NCBI RefSeq assembly: GCF_029784135.1
Contig: NC_073745.1
Span: forward strand, 41,682,420-41,746,419
Length of the DNA: 64,000 nucleotides
Direction of reading: 5' to 3'
Source: Toxorhynchites rutilus septentrionalis
Taxonomy: Eukaryota; Arthropoda; Insecta; Diptera; Culicidae
Shown here: positions 1 to 10,599 of the stretch, piece after piece
Layout of the letters: each line of letters begins with the position of its first letter
Position numbering within the stretch: position 1 is the stretch's first letter
Notes under the pieces: generated by a model
Database searches by the model: none
Told to the model about the DNA's origin: nothing
Seen by the model: only the letters and a program-made list of their open reading frames with translations
Position numbers and translations under genes: made by a program

Positions 1-1120
1 CAGTACTCCGATTTTTTGGGCTGCAAAAAATGTACGATGTTAATTTGGGAGAAATTTTTATGTAACAAAACCACGATTTTAGAGCGTCGGTAGAAAATTA
101 TGTTTGAATTCGTTGAGAATGCAACAAATTGAAAAGTTTTTCACTGTAGATGTAGGGGAGAGGGGGGCACATTCGGACACTTTTTTCCTTGATTTTTAAT
201 ATTTTTTGTAATCTTTAAAAAAAATCCTGAATTCATCCTGGTTATCATTTGCACATCAATGTATCATATGAGCGTGTTAGAGGCATGCGTTGATGCGATT
301 ACGAATGGTTTATTCGAATTTGTGAAAATTGCCTTTTTGTCCGAATGTGCCCCATGGTGAGGCAGTTTCGGACAACGAAAAAAAAAAATTAAAATTTTAT
401 GTTTATCAACAATTACTTCCGTTCCCTCTTATTTCCAGCATATTCTGCATTATTCTGTTTATCAGTATTTGTCTGAAAGGAAACTGCTTGCTATGAGAGT
501 CAGTAAATATTCGTGATTTTGCTTTCTTCCGTTTTCGAGTGGTGGTTTTCCGCGGTGAAGTTTTTGGAAAAGGTTCAACATTTTCCGGGGACAAAGTTTT
601 CAAAGTAAAATCTATCTGTGCTGTAGACATAATGTTTGTATCGTTTTTCAAAAAAAAAATTAATTTGAACGTTTGTGACACGAGTAAATGAAGTCCGAAT
701 GAGCTAATATTTTACATAGGGTATATTATCGTGCAAATCAACATTTCGTAGCATGTTCCGAACGAAAAATCGAGATAACTATTTTTATTGGCACTCAAAA
801 CCATACTTTTCGTTTCGCACTCCGCAAAAAAAATAAATTCCCAGAATGCCGATTTTTGACAAAAAAAAATTTTGGAGATGACACTAGATCTCGACGTTTC
901 ATGCAATTTTCAAGACATTTGGCATCAAAATTTTTTTTTTTTAAAACCCCGATTTCTGATTTTTCGATTTTCAAAAAACTCAAACTTTGACCACTTTGCG
1001 CCACTCTCCCTTAAGTCCGATTGAGCTGATTTTTTGCATAGGATGTTTTTTCGAGGTGGTGAACATTTTTTATGGGGTATCTTTTTGAAATTCGAGATGA
1101 CCATTTTCATTGGCACCCTA
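1..1120. other. AT-rich decayed repeat region, no gene
   Basis: No convincing coding sequence. A 16 bp perfect inverted repeat (164-179 and 338-353, core GGGGCACATTCGGACA) brackets about 160 bases and looks like the ends of a small inverted-repeat element. Sequence near 690-800 (starting around AAGTCCGAATGAGCT) recurs in diverged form at 1012-1115, so the stretch also holds an old direct duplication. Confidence 0.5.
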
Positions 1121-1123
1121 ATC

Positions 1124-1339
1124 TATATAAATAAAAATGATTTGGTGTCCGTTCCTCGTGAAGAACGGAGCAACGGATTCAAATAATCAGTATCAGGTTT
1201 GATGCGTCTTAGTCTGCGTCAGGTTTATATGTTAGAAAAGAAATACATAAATATAATTTCTGTGGGAACTTGAGTGTTCGAAATTATTTAAATCAAAATA
1301 TCAACTGTAGGTGGGACAAAGTTCGCCGGGTCAGCTAGT
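1124..1339 (+). repeat. Short copy of CTAGT-ended dispersed repeat
   Basis: Begins with a TATATAAATAAAAATG-type start and ends GCCGGGTCAGCTAGT, the same two edges seen in the longer copies at 25089-26106, 38004-39485, 39774-40497 and 44156-45410. This copy lacks the internal ~140 bp units. The CTAGT end with a short GC-rich stretch before it resembles a Helitron 3' end, but I see no rolling-circle replicase, so the class is not settled. Confidence 0.6.
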
Positions 1340-3040
1340 ATAAAATAAAATGAAAGTGAAGATTTGGTCGTGTGTATTTTTTATCAAAAATAACATACCT
1401 ATGTTTATGTAGAGTGATTCCGGATAATATTCGCATATATCAATCAGTAACATTGTTCTGGGATCGGTATTAGATGTCTTGGCCAAGCAAGACCAGAAAA
1501 ATTGCATTCAGACCATGCCATTCACTTTTTTTCAGCAACGAAATTTTGTGGCACGAAGGAATTAGTTTACCCAACTTGTAGCATACCCTAGCATACCCAA
1601 TCTCTTCCTGCTAAGCGATTGAACGGATCAGTAAACCTTTTTTTTAGCCAATTCAAATTACATTTCCCGCATATCATGTGACGTCAAACCATATAGCTGA
1701 TTTTGCAGATCGAGAAACTGTCCATCTCCAGTTCCTGCAGCGGTAAAAATCGGTACTATGTGATTCTTCAGATGCGGCCGACGAATACTGCATGAATCTC
1801 TTCACTGTTGTTCCAGCATTTCAAAACATTTTCGATGCTGTGTGCAAAAAAATCCGCCCTTGATGATCTGCTTTGCTTTTTCAAGCTCTTCCTTCTTCCA
1901 ACATTGTCTGTCTATCCTTTTTTTTGTAATTCCTCGGCATCTGGAATCAATCAAACCAAAGAAAAGAATCAAACCTGTATGACCAATCCACCTCACAGAA
2001 ACATGTCCATGTCATTCCACACAACATGCAGAAATTAAAATGCAATTAATTTTATTTATCAAATTGTTCCTCTTCTGTAGCCGAACAGAACTTTACTGCT
2101 CAATACACGAAAAGTTTGTTTAATCAGCGGAAAAAAACCTAAAACCACGCTCGGAAAACTCACATTTTTTGACAATCAAAGTGCTTGCTGTGTTCATGCC
2201 AAGATGCTAAACTATAGGTGTTTCGTTCTTGACACTTTCATGACAATACCTGAGACGAGTAGCGAGACGTAGCTTTCTGAATTATTTACTTTTTGTTTGG
2301 TTGTGTGGTTATGGTTTCATATCAACTCGCTGAGGAAAACAACTGAAGGAAGAAATAAACAAATATATATTCGTGAAAAATAGTGTACTATAGCTGCAAT
2401 AAGGTATTTATATTATATATTATAACCGCTCCATGTAATGTAATTAAACATACACATACTCTTTACAGATACACAGGTCGGAGGCCACTGATCATTCAAC
2501 AAGAGCCAAAGGTTGTACCGCTCATGGCAACTCTACACGAGCTGAAGATTGTACCGTCCAGTGACCATTCTACCCTGGATTCCTCGAGTCAAGAGAGACG
2601 CACCACGATTGATATGAGGTACAGACTAGGGGGGCGTCGCTGATCAATGGTCAGTTATACTCCAATAGGAAGTATCCCGTGTCGGCCACACATACATAGT
2701 ACTGGAGACTGCAACATCCCAATTATGAGATCTTTGTAATACTAACCTCGAGCCAACCGCGAGTAATCGGTTACATATTACTAACATAGTTGTAAGACAA
2801 AAATTGTTAAAATATTGGACTCCCGGCCCCGTCAAGCTACGTGCCTTAATAAAATATATATTTTGGTAAAAAAATTATATATTATTCAATATTTTTGGGG
2901 GACAGTGAGGATTTGATTAGCTTGTGAGTGTGATAAAAGTGCTATAAGTCTAAGAAATCTGTTGTCCAACTCCTCCACAGATAATCGTTCATCTCGCGGT
3001 TCTCTATCATGCCAAAATTATATTGTGAATATTTTATTTA
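1340..3040. other. No recognised gene; possible retroelement 3' end at 2460-2880
   Basis: Mostly AT-rich with no supported gene. The part from about 2460 to 2850 is more GC-balanced and is followed by AATAAAATATATA near 2849, which would suit the 3' end of a transcribed element, but no protein domain is recognisable and I cannot name a family. Confidence 0.35.
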
Positions 3041-3046
3041 CTTCAG

Positions 3047-3290
3047 ATGCCGTATTATTGTGCAGTAAAAGGATGTGGAAACAAGGTTCTCATAACGAAA
3101 AATAACCCGGACATTGTTTACCACACTTTTCTCCGAGATGGAGATAAAAATCAAAAATCAAATCATATGCTCACGTCATTTCCATAGAAGCAGTTACGAT
3201 GACCGACATCAAATGCGCCATGAACTTAATGGTACGAGGAAATATAGGATGTTGAATTCCAAAGTTAAACATTTTTTCTGCCTTATATGT
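3047..3290 (+). pseudogene. THAP zinc-finger domain remnant
   Basis: The ATG at 3047 follows a splice-acceptor-like TTTACTTCAG. The first frame reads MPYYCAVKGCGNK, the N-terminal C-x4-C pair of a THAP DNA-binding domain, and stops at about 3190. A second frame overlapping it gives KNQIICSRHF and a following basic stretch, matching the C-terminal C-x2-H pair of the domain (CSRHF). The central part, including the usual tryptophan, is missing and the two halves are in different frames. THAP domains bind DNA and occur in host regulators and in P-element-type transposases; too little remains here to tell which. It converges on the opposite-strand remnant at 3209-4360. Confidence 0.55.
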
Positions 3291-3780
3291 ATCAGCCATT
3301 CCATGTCTAACCGATATAGTGGTTCTCCGATTTTCGTGGAAAGTGGTAGATTGTAGACTTTATTGTAAAATATTAGACCCGTCTTTTCTTGTTTTTTTTT
3401 TATTAGGGCTGTGTGGTATACGTTGCAAATCGTGAATATTGTCACCGGATTAAGGGCATTGTAGTGATGTAGAACGTTGAACTTTTGACTAGTCTGAAAT
3501 CGATCCACCGCCGCAACAATAAGAAATTTCTCACCGTGCAATTTTTCGAAATGACTGGTATACTCATCGGCAGTGCGGAAATACTCTCGGCATACAAAGC
3601 AGCAGCGCAAAGAGGGGTCCAAATTGTGTTTCAGCATACGTTCCACCGTAGTCACATAACGAATTTCCGATAGAAGTCGATTCGCCGCTACCATCTCTTT
3701 AATTTGCTTCAAAACTATGTCGTTTTGTAAAATTGCATCCAGCATACGCAGGAATTTGTTTTGCTTTTTGGAAGTCAACT
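3209..3780 (-). pseudogene. Zinc-finger-like gene remnant, downstream exon
   Basis: Unrecognised protein. The reading frame, entered through a 59 bp GT-AG intron (3781-3839), encodes about 190 residues with one C2H2-like motif, CCFVCREYF then H-x4-H (C-x2-C-x12-H-x4-H), close to the middle. The exon continues the frame of the upstream exon exactly: G at 3840 joins AG at 3780-3779 to make one codon. The C-terminal third is low in complexity and may run past the true coding end. The join is supported by frame and length, but the upstream exon has a TGA, so I call it a broken gene. Function unknown; a transposon-derived origin is possible. Confidence 0.4.
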
Positions 3781-3839
3781 CTGAAAAATCAACAAATATA
3801 ATCATTCTTTAGCGTAATAAATATATCAAACCGACCTAC

Positions 3840-4133
3840 CAGCGTGATTGTTCTGTTCTTGCTGCTCCAGTAGGTTTCACAACCGCTCCATGTTCAATTT
3901 AAAATGATTTGGTCGATTGCCATTGGCATGCTGTTGGATTGGCTCATTACGTGTTATCAAATTGTGGTTCATCAGCACCCAGCCCAACTCGTCCATTTTC
4001 ACACGAGTGTTGCGGCGCAGTTTTATCTCTTCGAAAAGTTTTTCGCGTAGTTTCCGTTTGGTGATGCCTCCGTCCTTGATCAGATTGTGCCGATAAATTC
4101 GTACCACGTACGATTCTATTTCATGCTTTTGCC
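3840..4133 (-). pseudogene. Zinc-finger-like gene remnant, upstream exon with nonsense codon
   Basis: Encodes a charged segment beginning about GQKHEIESYVVRIYRHN and continuing through KRKLREKLFEEIKLRRN. It ends at the 59 bp intron at 3781-3839 and would continue into the exon at 3209-3780 in frame, except for an in-frame TGA at 3877-3879, 12 codons before the donor. Upstream are two more GT-AG intervals of 58 bp (4134-4191) and 57 bp (4303-4359) with T-rich acceptors, so the locus looks like a compact multi-exon insect gene. I could not make the frames of those upstream pieces agree, which supports decay or a wrong exon choice. Confidence 0.4.
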
Positions 4134-4360
4134 CTGGTGATAAAACAAAAAAAATAACACTCTCTTTTAAATGCTCAATAAAACCACATACGAAAAACGC
4201 TGCTTGCTTGGAAAGAAAAGCATTGATTGCGCGGCTAGAAGGTAAAATATACTCAAAACATCCTTCTGCACTGTTTTTAATTCGACCGCTGATTGTAGAT
4301 ATCTGAAAAAGTAGAAGCAATTATGAGAAATTGTTATACAAAAAAATCCAGAAAATTACC

Positions 4361-5020
4361 TGCCTACAGTGAAGCGCGAGCAGCTATTTTGCCAACGAAT
4401 GCATTTGTCACCAAAAGATATGATTTGCTTTGTAAACAAATTTGTTTTTTCACGAGCAATGGCCGAACAGCAATTTTGACATTGCGGTCCACCTATAGTA
4501 TAACGCCTTGGTTCATGCTACCGTTTCCCTCCACCTGTTAAATTTTACCAAAGTTTTTTTTTACGTAGGTACATACGGTTCAACAATAGAAGGATATGAC
4601 CTTATAAAAATCCAAGTTGAGTCGTTCTTTTTGAGATAAAGGGGTGGTCCAAATCACTCCGTATGCCCAAATCACTTCAACTTACCCTACATGGTAGGTT
4701 CTTTAAATTCGATGACGGATTTTTTTCCATAGATTCATTGCCACCCTAAGCTTCACCCGGAACGGAGGAGTTGAGCATCACACAACAATTCGAGAAAATC
4801 CATCAAGAAAACCGTTTCGAGCGAAACGTCTCAATTTGATCGAAATCCAGATCCGAGGTGAATATTCCCTCAGCAGAAAGATCATGCCTCCCACGAAAAT
4901 CTCGCCAGTACAAACTAAAATTATTCCGTCGGCATCAATCATTATTACCGCCGTCATCTATCAAAACGTCAAACGTTCATGTTAAATGTGTAACATATTT
5001 CATCGATTCGGTGACACTTT
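4361..5020. other. No recognised gene
   Basis: AT-rich sequence after the zinc-finger-like remnant. On the minus strand the bases just upstream of 4360 could be a further exon (GDKCIRWQNSCSRF) but nothing beyond it supports that. The rest shows no domain, RNA or clear repeat structure. Confidence 0.35.
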
Positions 5021-5625
5021 AAACCATCACGAACTTTTTCGCCGTCTTAGAACTGCATCCACTCGCTTTCGGGGCCCCACAGTTAGGGTCTCGCGCCATG
5101 AACAATAGTAATTGTGGCTTATATTTCATCCGACCACGTGCCGTTTGGCTGAGCCGAACAGCGCTGAGGGACAGAGTCGCGGAGGCAACCGGCGCGGTTC
5201 CAACGAAAGATAAAGTACCGTCCCATAGAGTTTCGTAACTCAATCGCCAGCGGCGAGATTATACGCTCTGTTCTTACCCCTCGCTTGGCTTCCCGGTTGG
5301 GGCAAGTGGATTGTGCGCCCCATCCGAACCCCCGATTTCCCACCCACGGACGTTAAAGGGCAATATCATAAATGGCTGTCCGATGGAAACCTTGGGGCGC
5401 GGCAGCTGCTGCTCGCGGTTTAGGTGTTTGCCGCTTTTGCTACGCTTCCACAGGTACCAAGTTCGAATCGCCACGCTTCGATCGACGAACAAAAAAAAAT
5501 CCGCTATCGAATCAGATTCCAGCGTTCAGACGGTGATTTCATCACGAGAGTGGCTCGAGTTCTGTTAGAGGCGCGGTGCGCGGAGAAAGAAGGTCCCATT
5601 AGTGGCGGCGATAAATGAATTATGA
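5021..5625. other. GC-rich island without recognisable protein
   Basis: Markedly richer in G+C and CpG than the surroundings and free of long AT runs. It contains an E-box CACGTG at about 5135. Short open frames exist on both strands but none encodes a known domain, and their overlap suggests they are by-products of composition. It could be an old exon or promoter, or part of an element; I cannot decide. Confidence 0.35.
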
Positions 5626-7060
5626 AGTGTAAAATGTAAATAGTATCGTGAAATGTACGATATTTATGATTTTATGGTCCATTGGAGACGATAAGCTGAA
5701 CACTTCACACTGTCAAACCAAGGATTATTTTGAGCCAGGAGTGGCACGTGAGATGCAGTTAAAAGTGCTGACATGTGGATCGGTACAGGGCGTGCAGTTT
5801 GCTAATTGACGGCAATAATGCAGAAATTATGGACTTGCAAATCATTGGTAGATTTTGAAGTACTGAAGGTGTCAGGCAGTTCTTTACGAGCGTAGATAAT
5901 TGTTTGTATTTTCATGGCATACGATTGCAAATTAATGACAACCGTGGTTTAATGGCTTCTAATCAATAACGATACCGATCGTGTCCAACCGGACAGTTCA
6001 GGAGCATTTCACACGTGCCATTAATCAATCATTAGTCACTGTCAAGTGATTATTTTTTATTACCAGCGGTTGTACTTCTAAGAGAGATAAATCCTTACGA
6101 GCTGCTGAATGATAAGTATGAACCTGATCCAGATATGAAAACCATACGCAAATCTGATGAAGAGTCGAGAAAATACGACTCAACGTATCAGTATGCAATT
6201 TGGCAGAGATTTTGAGGATACATTAGGCAAAAAAATGCCAACATAAATATTGGGTTTACCAGTAAGTTTCAAAGGCTGGTTTAGAAAAATACTACAAATT
6301 TATTTCATTCACATTGTTGGGTAAATTCCAAACATTTCGCAAGTTCCTTTCAAGCCTGACATGGATCTTGGTCTAATATAACCTCCTATTCAATGTCATC
6401 AACCGTTGCGTTGCGAGCGTTGGTCCTCTTTTTGCACGCTCTTTGTCACTTTTGTCGAAATCTTCTCTCTTGAGTCTTGTAAACGGACTACATTTTTGGT
6501 GACCATCACATACTGCCTTTGCGCGAAAGTTGTGGTTCAATATGTACTGTGAACAGAGTTGCCTTCCTGATTATTCAGCATTTCACTGGATTTTCCTGCT
6601 TTTAAACGGTTTTATTTATCTTACCCTACAATTTGTATGTTTGTAACATGTTTGTCTGTAGCGGTTTTCCACATTAACACGTTCGACGCCCAACGCGACG
6701 GTTTTGAGTTTCTTGCAGAGCCCAACTTGCGATTAAATTATTAAATGAAGATCAAACTTAGTTTATAGATAACTTCTACATGATCTAGCAATGTTTGTTT
6801 TCAATTGAAGACGAATTGATGACAATAACACACGCCAAAGTCATAGTATAGAGGATTTGCAAAAAACTGCAGTATAAACCATCCGTACTATAAATTAATA
6901 AAAAGTATGATATAAACAGTATAATATTATGGTTATGATTTTATTATTTTTCTTCATATCCTATAGTTACATTTAGGTGTCTATTCCATCAAATATCTTC
7001 TAAAAATCCTATTCAATTCGAGCGAGGAAAGTGTCACCCACATCTGAGTGACGGGGCGTC
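5626..7060. other. Mostly non-coding, one possible small exon
   Basis: AT-rich with no repeat structure I can name. The only coding-like feature is the candidate exon at 6067-6215, listed separately. Confidence 0.4.
6067..6215 (+). CDS. Possible terminal exon, unknown protein
   Basis: A short open frame of about 49 codons follows a splice-acceptor-like TTTTTTATTACCAG and ends at TGA 6213-6215. It reads NPYELLNDKYEPDP and later SRKYDSTYQYAIWQRF, a hydrophilic composition that looks more like protein than the surrounding AT-rich shadows. No donor site or upstream exon is visible and I do not recognise a family. Confidence 0.2.
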
Positions 7061-7650
7061 GAAAGTGTTAATAGAAATTTGAACCCCTTCCTGTTGACCG
7101 ATTGATCTGAAATTTGGAACACACATTTGTCTCTGCAGACATTTCAAAACTGCGTATTTCATGATTTTAAAAATCCAACATAGCGGCCCCTACAAAATGA
7201 CGGATTACATATTTTCTCAAAACAAACCCTATCAAAATGGGTAGCAAGTGAAGGGGCTTGACCAGTAGATCACAGCTATTTATGAAAATTCTAATCCAAG
7301 ATAGCCGCTGTAACAAAATAGCCTATTACTTTTTTAAACGGTTTCATTCAAATTGACCTGTTTGTATGTATGTTTGTGTGTTTGTAGGGTTGTCCCACAT
7401 ATATAAAAATTAGAAAGTTTTTTTGGCCGCCGCTAAAAAAGGCTGAATGGCTTGACTTGGAGAACACACTACATTATGAACAACATAAATTCAAAAAGGT
7501 GTATGTTTTTTTTGGTATCCCCTCAATATCGGTATCGAATGAAATGATTTGACTAATAGAATACAGTACATCACCAAAATTTTCCGAAGAAAATAAGGTA
7601 AGAAATAAAAATCAAAAAGACGGGTGGGTAATGTCGGGGACATAACCGGA
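7061..7650. repeat. Decayed dispersed repeat
   Basis: Contains two related modules (about 7160-7230 and 7290-7345) with wording such as AACATAGCGGCCCC and AAGATAGCCGCTG separated by AT-rich linkers, the pattern of an internally repeated, decayed dispersed element. No coding sequence seen. Confidence 0.35.
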
Positions 7651-7795
7651 GTGACGTAGGACTATACAAAGGGGACAGCTTTTGTTAAATATATATTTTA
7701 AATATATTGTTTTATTTTCTTCTCCTACGTGAATACCTACCTATCTACCTGAAAAATGGATTAGTTTACTGTTTACTCTTTATGAACATGTTGGT

Positions 7796-7811
7796 GGTTC
7801 TGAAAAGAACC
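7796..7811 (-). promoter_or_regulatory. Histone mRNA 3' stem-loop
   Basis: On the minus strand GGTTCTTTTCAGAACC, a perfect 6 bp stem with the four-base TTTC loop, followed by ACCACCAACA. It fits the consensus bound by stem-loop binding protein in replication-dependent histone mRNAs. It is the second such hairpin downstream of the H2A remnant, which suggests that parts of two histone 3' ends were captured. Confidence 0.7.
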
Positions 7812-7975
7812 TTTGGCGTTGTGTTTTTGCGTTTTTTTGATGAAGGCTTACCACCTAGCCCCGTACATGGAATACATCTTTACATTGTCTTTGATCCCCA
7901 TGTACGTCCATCACGACCATTTGTTTTAGAAAGCATTGAACTGTATTTCCTAAACTCTTTTTTGGAAGGTTTAAT

Positions 7976-7991
7976 GGCCCTGAAAAGCGCC
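7976..7991 (-). promoter_or_regulatory. Histone mRNA 3' stem-loop-like hairpin
   Basis: On the minus strand GGCGCTTTTCAGGGCC: near-complementary arms with the TTTTC-type loop typical of replication-dependent histone mRNA 3' ends. It lies downstream of the H2A remnant on the same strand. One arm pair is mismatched. Confidence 0.55.
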
Positions 7992-8226
7992 TTGTTTTAT
8001 GGAATGGTTCCAATTTAGAAAACTTAGTACTCGTGGTTTTGAAAAAAACCATTTCGAACGCCCTCGATGCCGCCTTGTTCTGGATTTGCCACCAAAGCAG
8101 TTTGTATAAAGAACAAACTTTTTTCTTCTGCTACCTGCTGCCGTTTTGCGATTGCGTTTGCCACTCGCCACTCGCTGCAACTGCCTGTTGTCTTGATGTC
8201 CATCGAACCGAATGTGTTCTGTTCCG

Positions 8227-8384
8227 AATGCGGGTTTTCTTATCGTCGCGAGCAGCTTTGCCAGCTAACTCGATCACTTCGGCGGCCGAAACTATATAAC
8301 GCCGGCTCGGCCTAGCTACCCTTGCGGGAAACTCCAGACCAACACCCTTCCCTTCACTTTTCCTCCTTTGCCATGTCCAGACAT
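8227..8384 (-). pseudogene. Histone H2A remnant
   Basis: On the minus strand the ATG at 8384 opens MSGHGKGGKVKG, matching the N-terminus of histone H2A. After a short gap comes GLEFPARVA (8340-8314), the counterpart of the GLQFPVGR segment. After a second gap comes SAAEVIELAGKAARDDKKTR (8290-8230), matching the conserved segment before the H2A docking domain. About ten residues of the N-terminal tail and about 25 residues of the histone fold are missing, and nothing after KKTRI resembles H2A. H2A packages DNA as a dimer with H2B; this copy cannot. It is associated with histone-type 3' stem-loops at 7976-7991 and 7796-7811 on the same strand. Confidence 0.8.
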
Positions 8385-9052
8385 GGCTGCTTGGGTTGGT
8401 TTGTTGATGTGTTGTGATGCGAACTGATGTGGTGTACGGTTTGAATGAGAAGGATCGTTACGGCAGCGGAGCGGGGATTTTTAAGCTGACTGGCTGGCTC
8501 GAGTATTACGCATGTGTGAGACTGCGACCAATGTTTCGTTCATATTTTTTCTTTTTCCTTTCCAATCGTGCTTCATTCTATTTCGCTGCTGCTCTGGTTG
8601 CCCGTTTTGGTCGGTACGATTTGAGGAGCACGAAATGGACCAATCAAAAATGGGCACATAGTGCATTTGGACAATGCATGATATTTCACAATTATTCAAT
8701 TATTTATTTCAAGAAAAATGAAATGTTATTCGTTATGATAGATGCGTAGATATATTTCCTATCAATTGATGCAAAAACCTTTGCGATCTATTGAGAAATG
8801 CTCGTGTTATAAGCGTTCCAAATCTTGCATTTTTTCCTACTTGTTCAGTGCCTAGATTTCCATTTCACCTCCTATATCTTCCGGTTAGACGTAGTCCTAC
8901 GTCAAAAAATAACTAGAAAACTAGAAAATGAAAAAGTAAAAAAAAAAATTTTAAGCTAAACGGTTTAATGTACTAAAAGCTATAAAATAATTAAGCAAGT
9001 AGCAGTTAGTAGTTATCACACCTCTCTTTCATTAGTCTAGGGCATCGATAAA

Positions 9053-9896
9053 GGTGGGACCAGAACGCCGCGTTATGCGTCGCGTTGCGACAATTGTGCG
9101 TTGACACTTCATTTTAAATATGTGTGTTTCCTTTTAATCGAACACAATAATGCGTTGCGTCATTAGCATCGTTGTACTAAACGCTAACATTTGTTCTAAA
9201 CTGCTTGCGCCGAATTCGCGATGACAGTGGCATGGTGTCGACGTCTGGTGGCAACTTAAAATTAGGGCAATAATTTGATTCCCAAACTCGTTAGTGTAAT
9301 CTCTATCAGAGTAGAAGATACGAAGCCGGTTTTTAAATTCTAAATTTTGAATGAAAATTTTCACATCATGTTATTTGATTACTTGAAACACGTGTTTCTG
9401 ACTTTCATTCAACCATATGGCTAAACAATTCCAACATTGCTTTTTGCATCATGATATAGAGTTTTATTCATTAACAATTTTCGTATGAGACTTTTGTACC
9501 ACCTGCAAACAAAAATGTTTTTCATTTGAATAGAATACTAGTTTGATATGGAAAAGCTGATCTTCATTCATAATTTTAATTTTGAAAACGTGTTCATTCC
9601 GACTGAAAATCAGCTATTCTTTCACGCTTCCCTGAACTAGTAAACGAAGCTCAATGCCGCCAGCGCGGATATGTCAATGTGTTGTTTATAAAAACATTCA
9701 ACTGATCCGTGAACTCAACAAGAACAAGATTTTCATACGAATTTTATTTTGTTTTTGTTTACATGAAAACTGGTGACGCGAATGCTAGATTGTGACTGCA
9801 AATCAACAGACTGCGTCGGGCGAATGTTTTAGTACAAAACGCAAGCAATGACAGCCGATGAGAAGCAACGCACAACGCGGCATTCTGTTTCCACCA
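9053..9896. mobile_element. Inner inverted-repeat element
   Basis: The left end begins GGTGGGACCAGAACGCCGCG and the right end, read in reverse, begins GGTGGAAACAGAATGCCGCG. The similarity continues through GTTRTGCGTYGC. The interior is AT-rich and non-coding. It sits just inside the left terminal repeat of the outer element, so it probably inserted into that element later. Confidence 0.65.
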
Positions 9897-9899
9897 TAA

Positions 9900-9984
9900 G
9901 ACTAAAATAAAATCGTGGGGCACGTCGGATTTCCATTATCCACAGTTAGTTGTTTCATCATATGCCCATGATTTTATTTTAGTC
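9900..9984. repeat. Short inverted repeat (hairpin)
   Basis: GACTAAAATAAAATCGTGGG at 9900-9919 pairs with the reverse complement at about 9965-9984 (one or two mismatches), leaving a loop of about 40 bases. It lies between the right end of the inner element and the right end of the outer one. Confidence 0.7.
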
Positions 9985-10038
9985 TCATCATTGCCCTAGA
10001 TTAATTAAGGAAGGAAGGGATGTGATAACTACTAACTG

Positions 10039-10599
10039 ATCTAGACCACTAAGCTAGATCAGTCGATCAATACCTTTCACCTGTACTCAATAAAACGACA
10101 GATCAGTCGGTCACTTCTTTATCTCCAAAGAACAATAAAATCATTGTAACTACCACATATCGCACGTTTTGCATCGTAATTTAGAACGATAAAATAAACG
10201 TTTCGCAGAAGTGTTCATACCACTTGGCTGAAGTTACTGTTATTCGACGAATAATTCTGGGACTATTTTCTTCAACTCCATCTTCATTGTTTTGTAAGAA
10301 TTGGCGCCGTTTGTACTACCAATGCTGACGACGCCGACGAAAATCGAGATATTGTGCTGGAACAACAATCTTATGAAGGATTTTGAGTTCTTGCTGCCAG
10401 AAGTTTTTACAAGCCCTATTTAATCAGGCAATCAAGCTTCACATAGCCTCTTTCCAATTCAGTTGTGCTTCGTACCATTTCTTACAATTTTTACACATCG
10501 ACAACTGATAGCATTGATATCAAAGCTGCCACTTACCACACCACTTTCTCCCTCCACATCTGTCAGTTCCTCTAATCAAATGAGAATATGTGTCAATAT
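10039..10599. other. No recognised gene
   Basis: AT-rich sequence between the nested inverted-repeat elements and the reverse transcriptase relic. No supported gene, RNA or clear repeat. Confidence 0.4.

Larger units (their letters stand above)
7652..8903. mobile_element. Inverted-repeat element carrying histone H2A debris
   Basis: The left edge TGACGTAGGACTATAC (7652-7667) and the right edge GACGTAGTCCTACGTC (8888-8903) are related in inverse orientation, and each is itself nearly palindromic. The same terminal motif occurs at 11150-11163, 12239-12254, 31341-31356 and 34432-34447. The internal part at 8650-8820 (around ATTCAATTATTTATTTC and TATCAATTGATGCAAA) is repeated in diverged form at 11850-11960 inside the related element at 11150-12254. 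No transposase is present, so this would be non-autonomous. Target duplication not clear. Confidence 0.5.
9003..10038. mobile_element. Outer inverted-repeat element of a nested set
   Basis: The left end CAGTTAGTAGTTATCACA (9003-9020) is mirrored perfectly by 10021-10038, and the similarity extends inward through CTAGGGCA (9041-9048) and its mirror TGCCCTAG (9991-9998). These give terminal inverted repeats of roughly 46-48 bp with a diverged centre. There is no coding sequence for a transposase. Inside lie a second inverted-repeat element (about 9053-9896) and a short hairpin (9900-9984). Confidence 0.65.
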
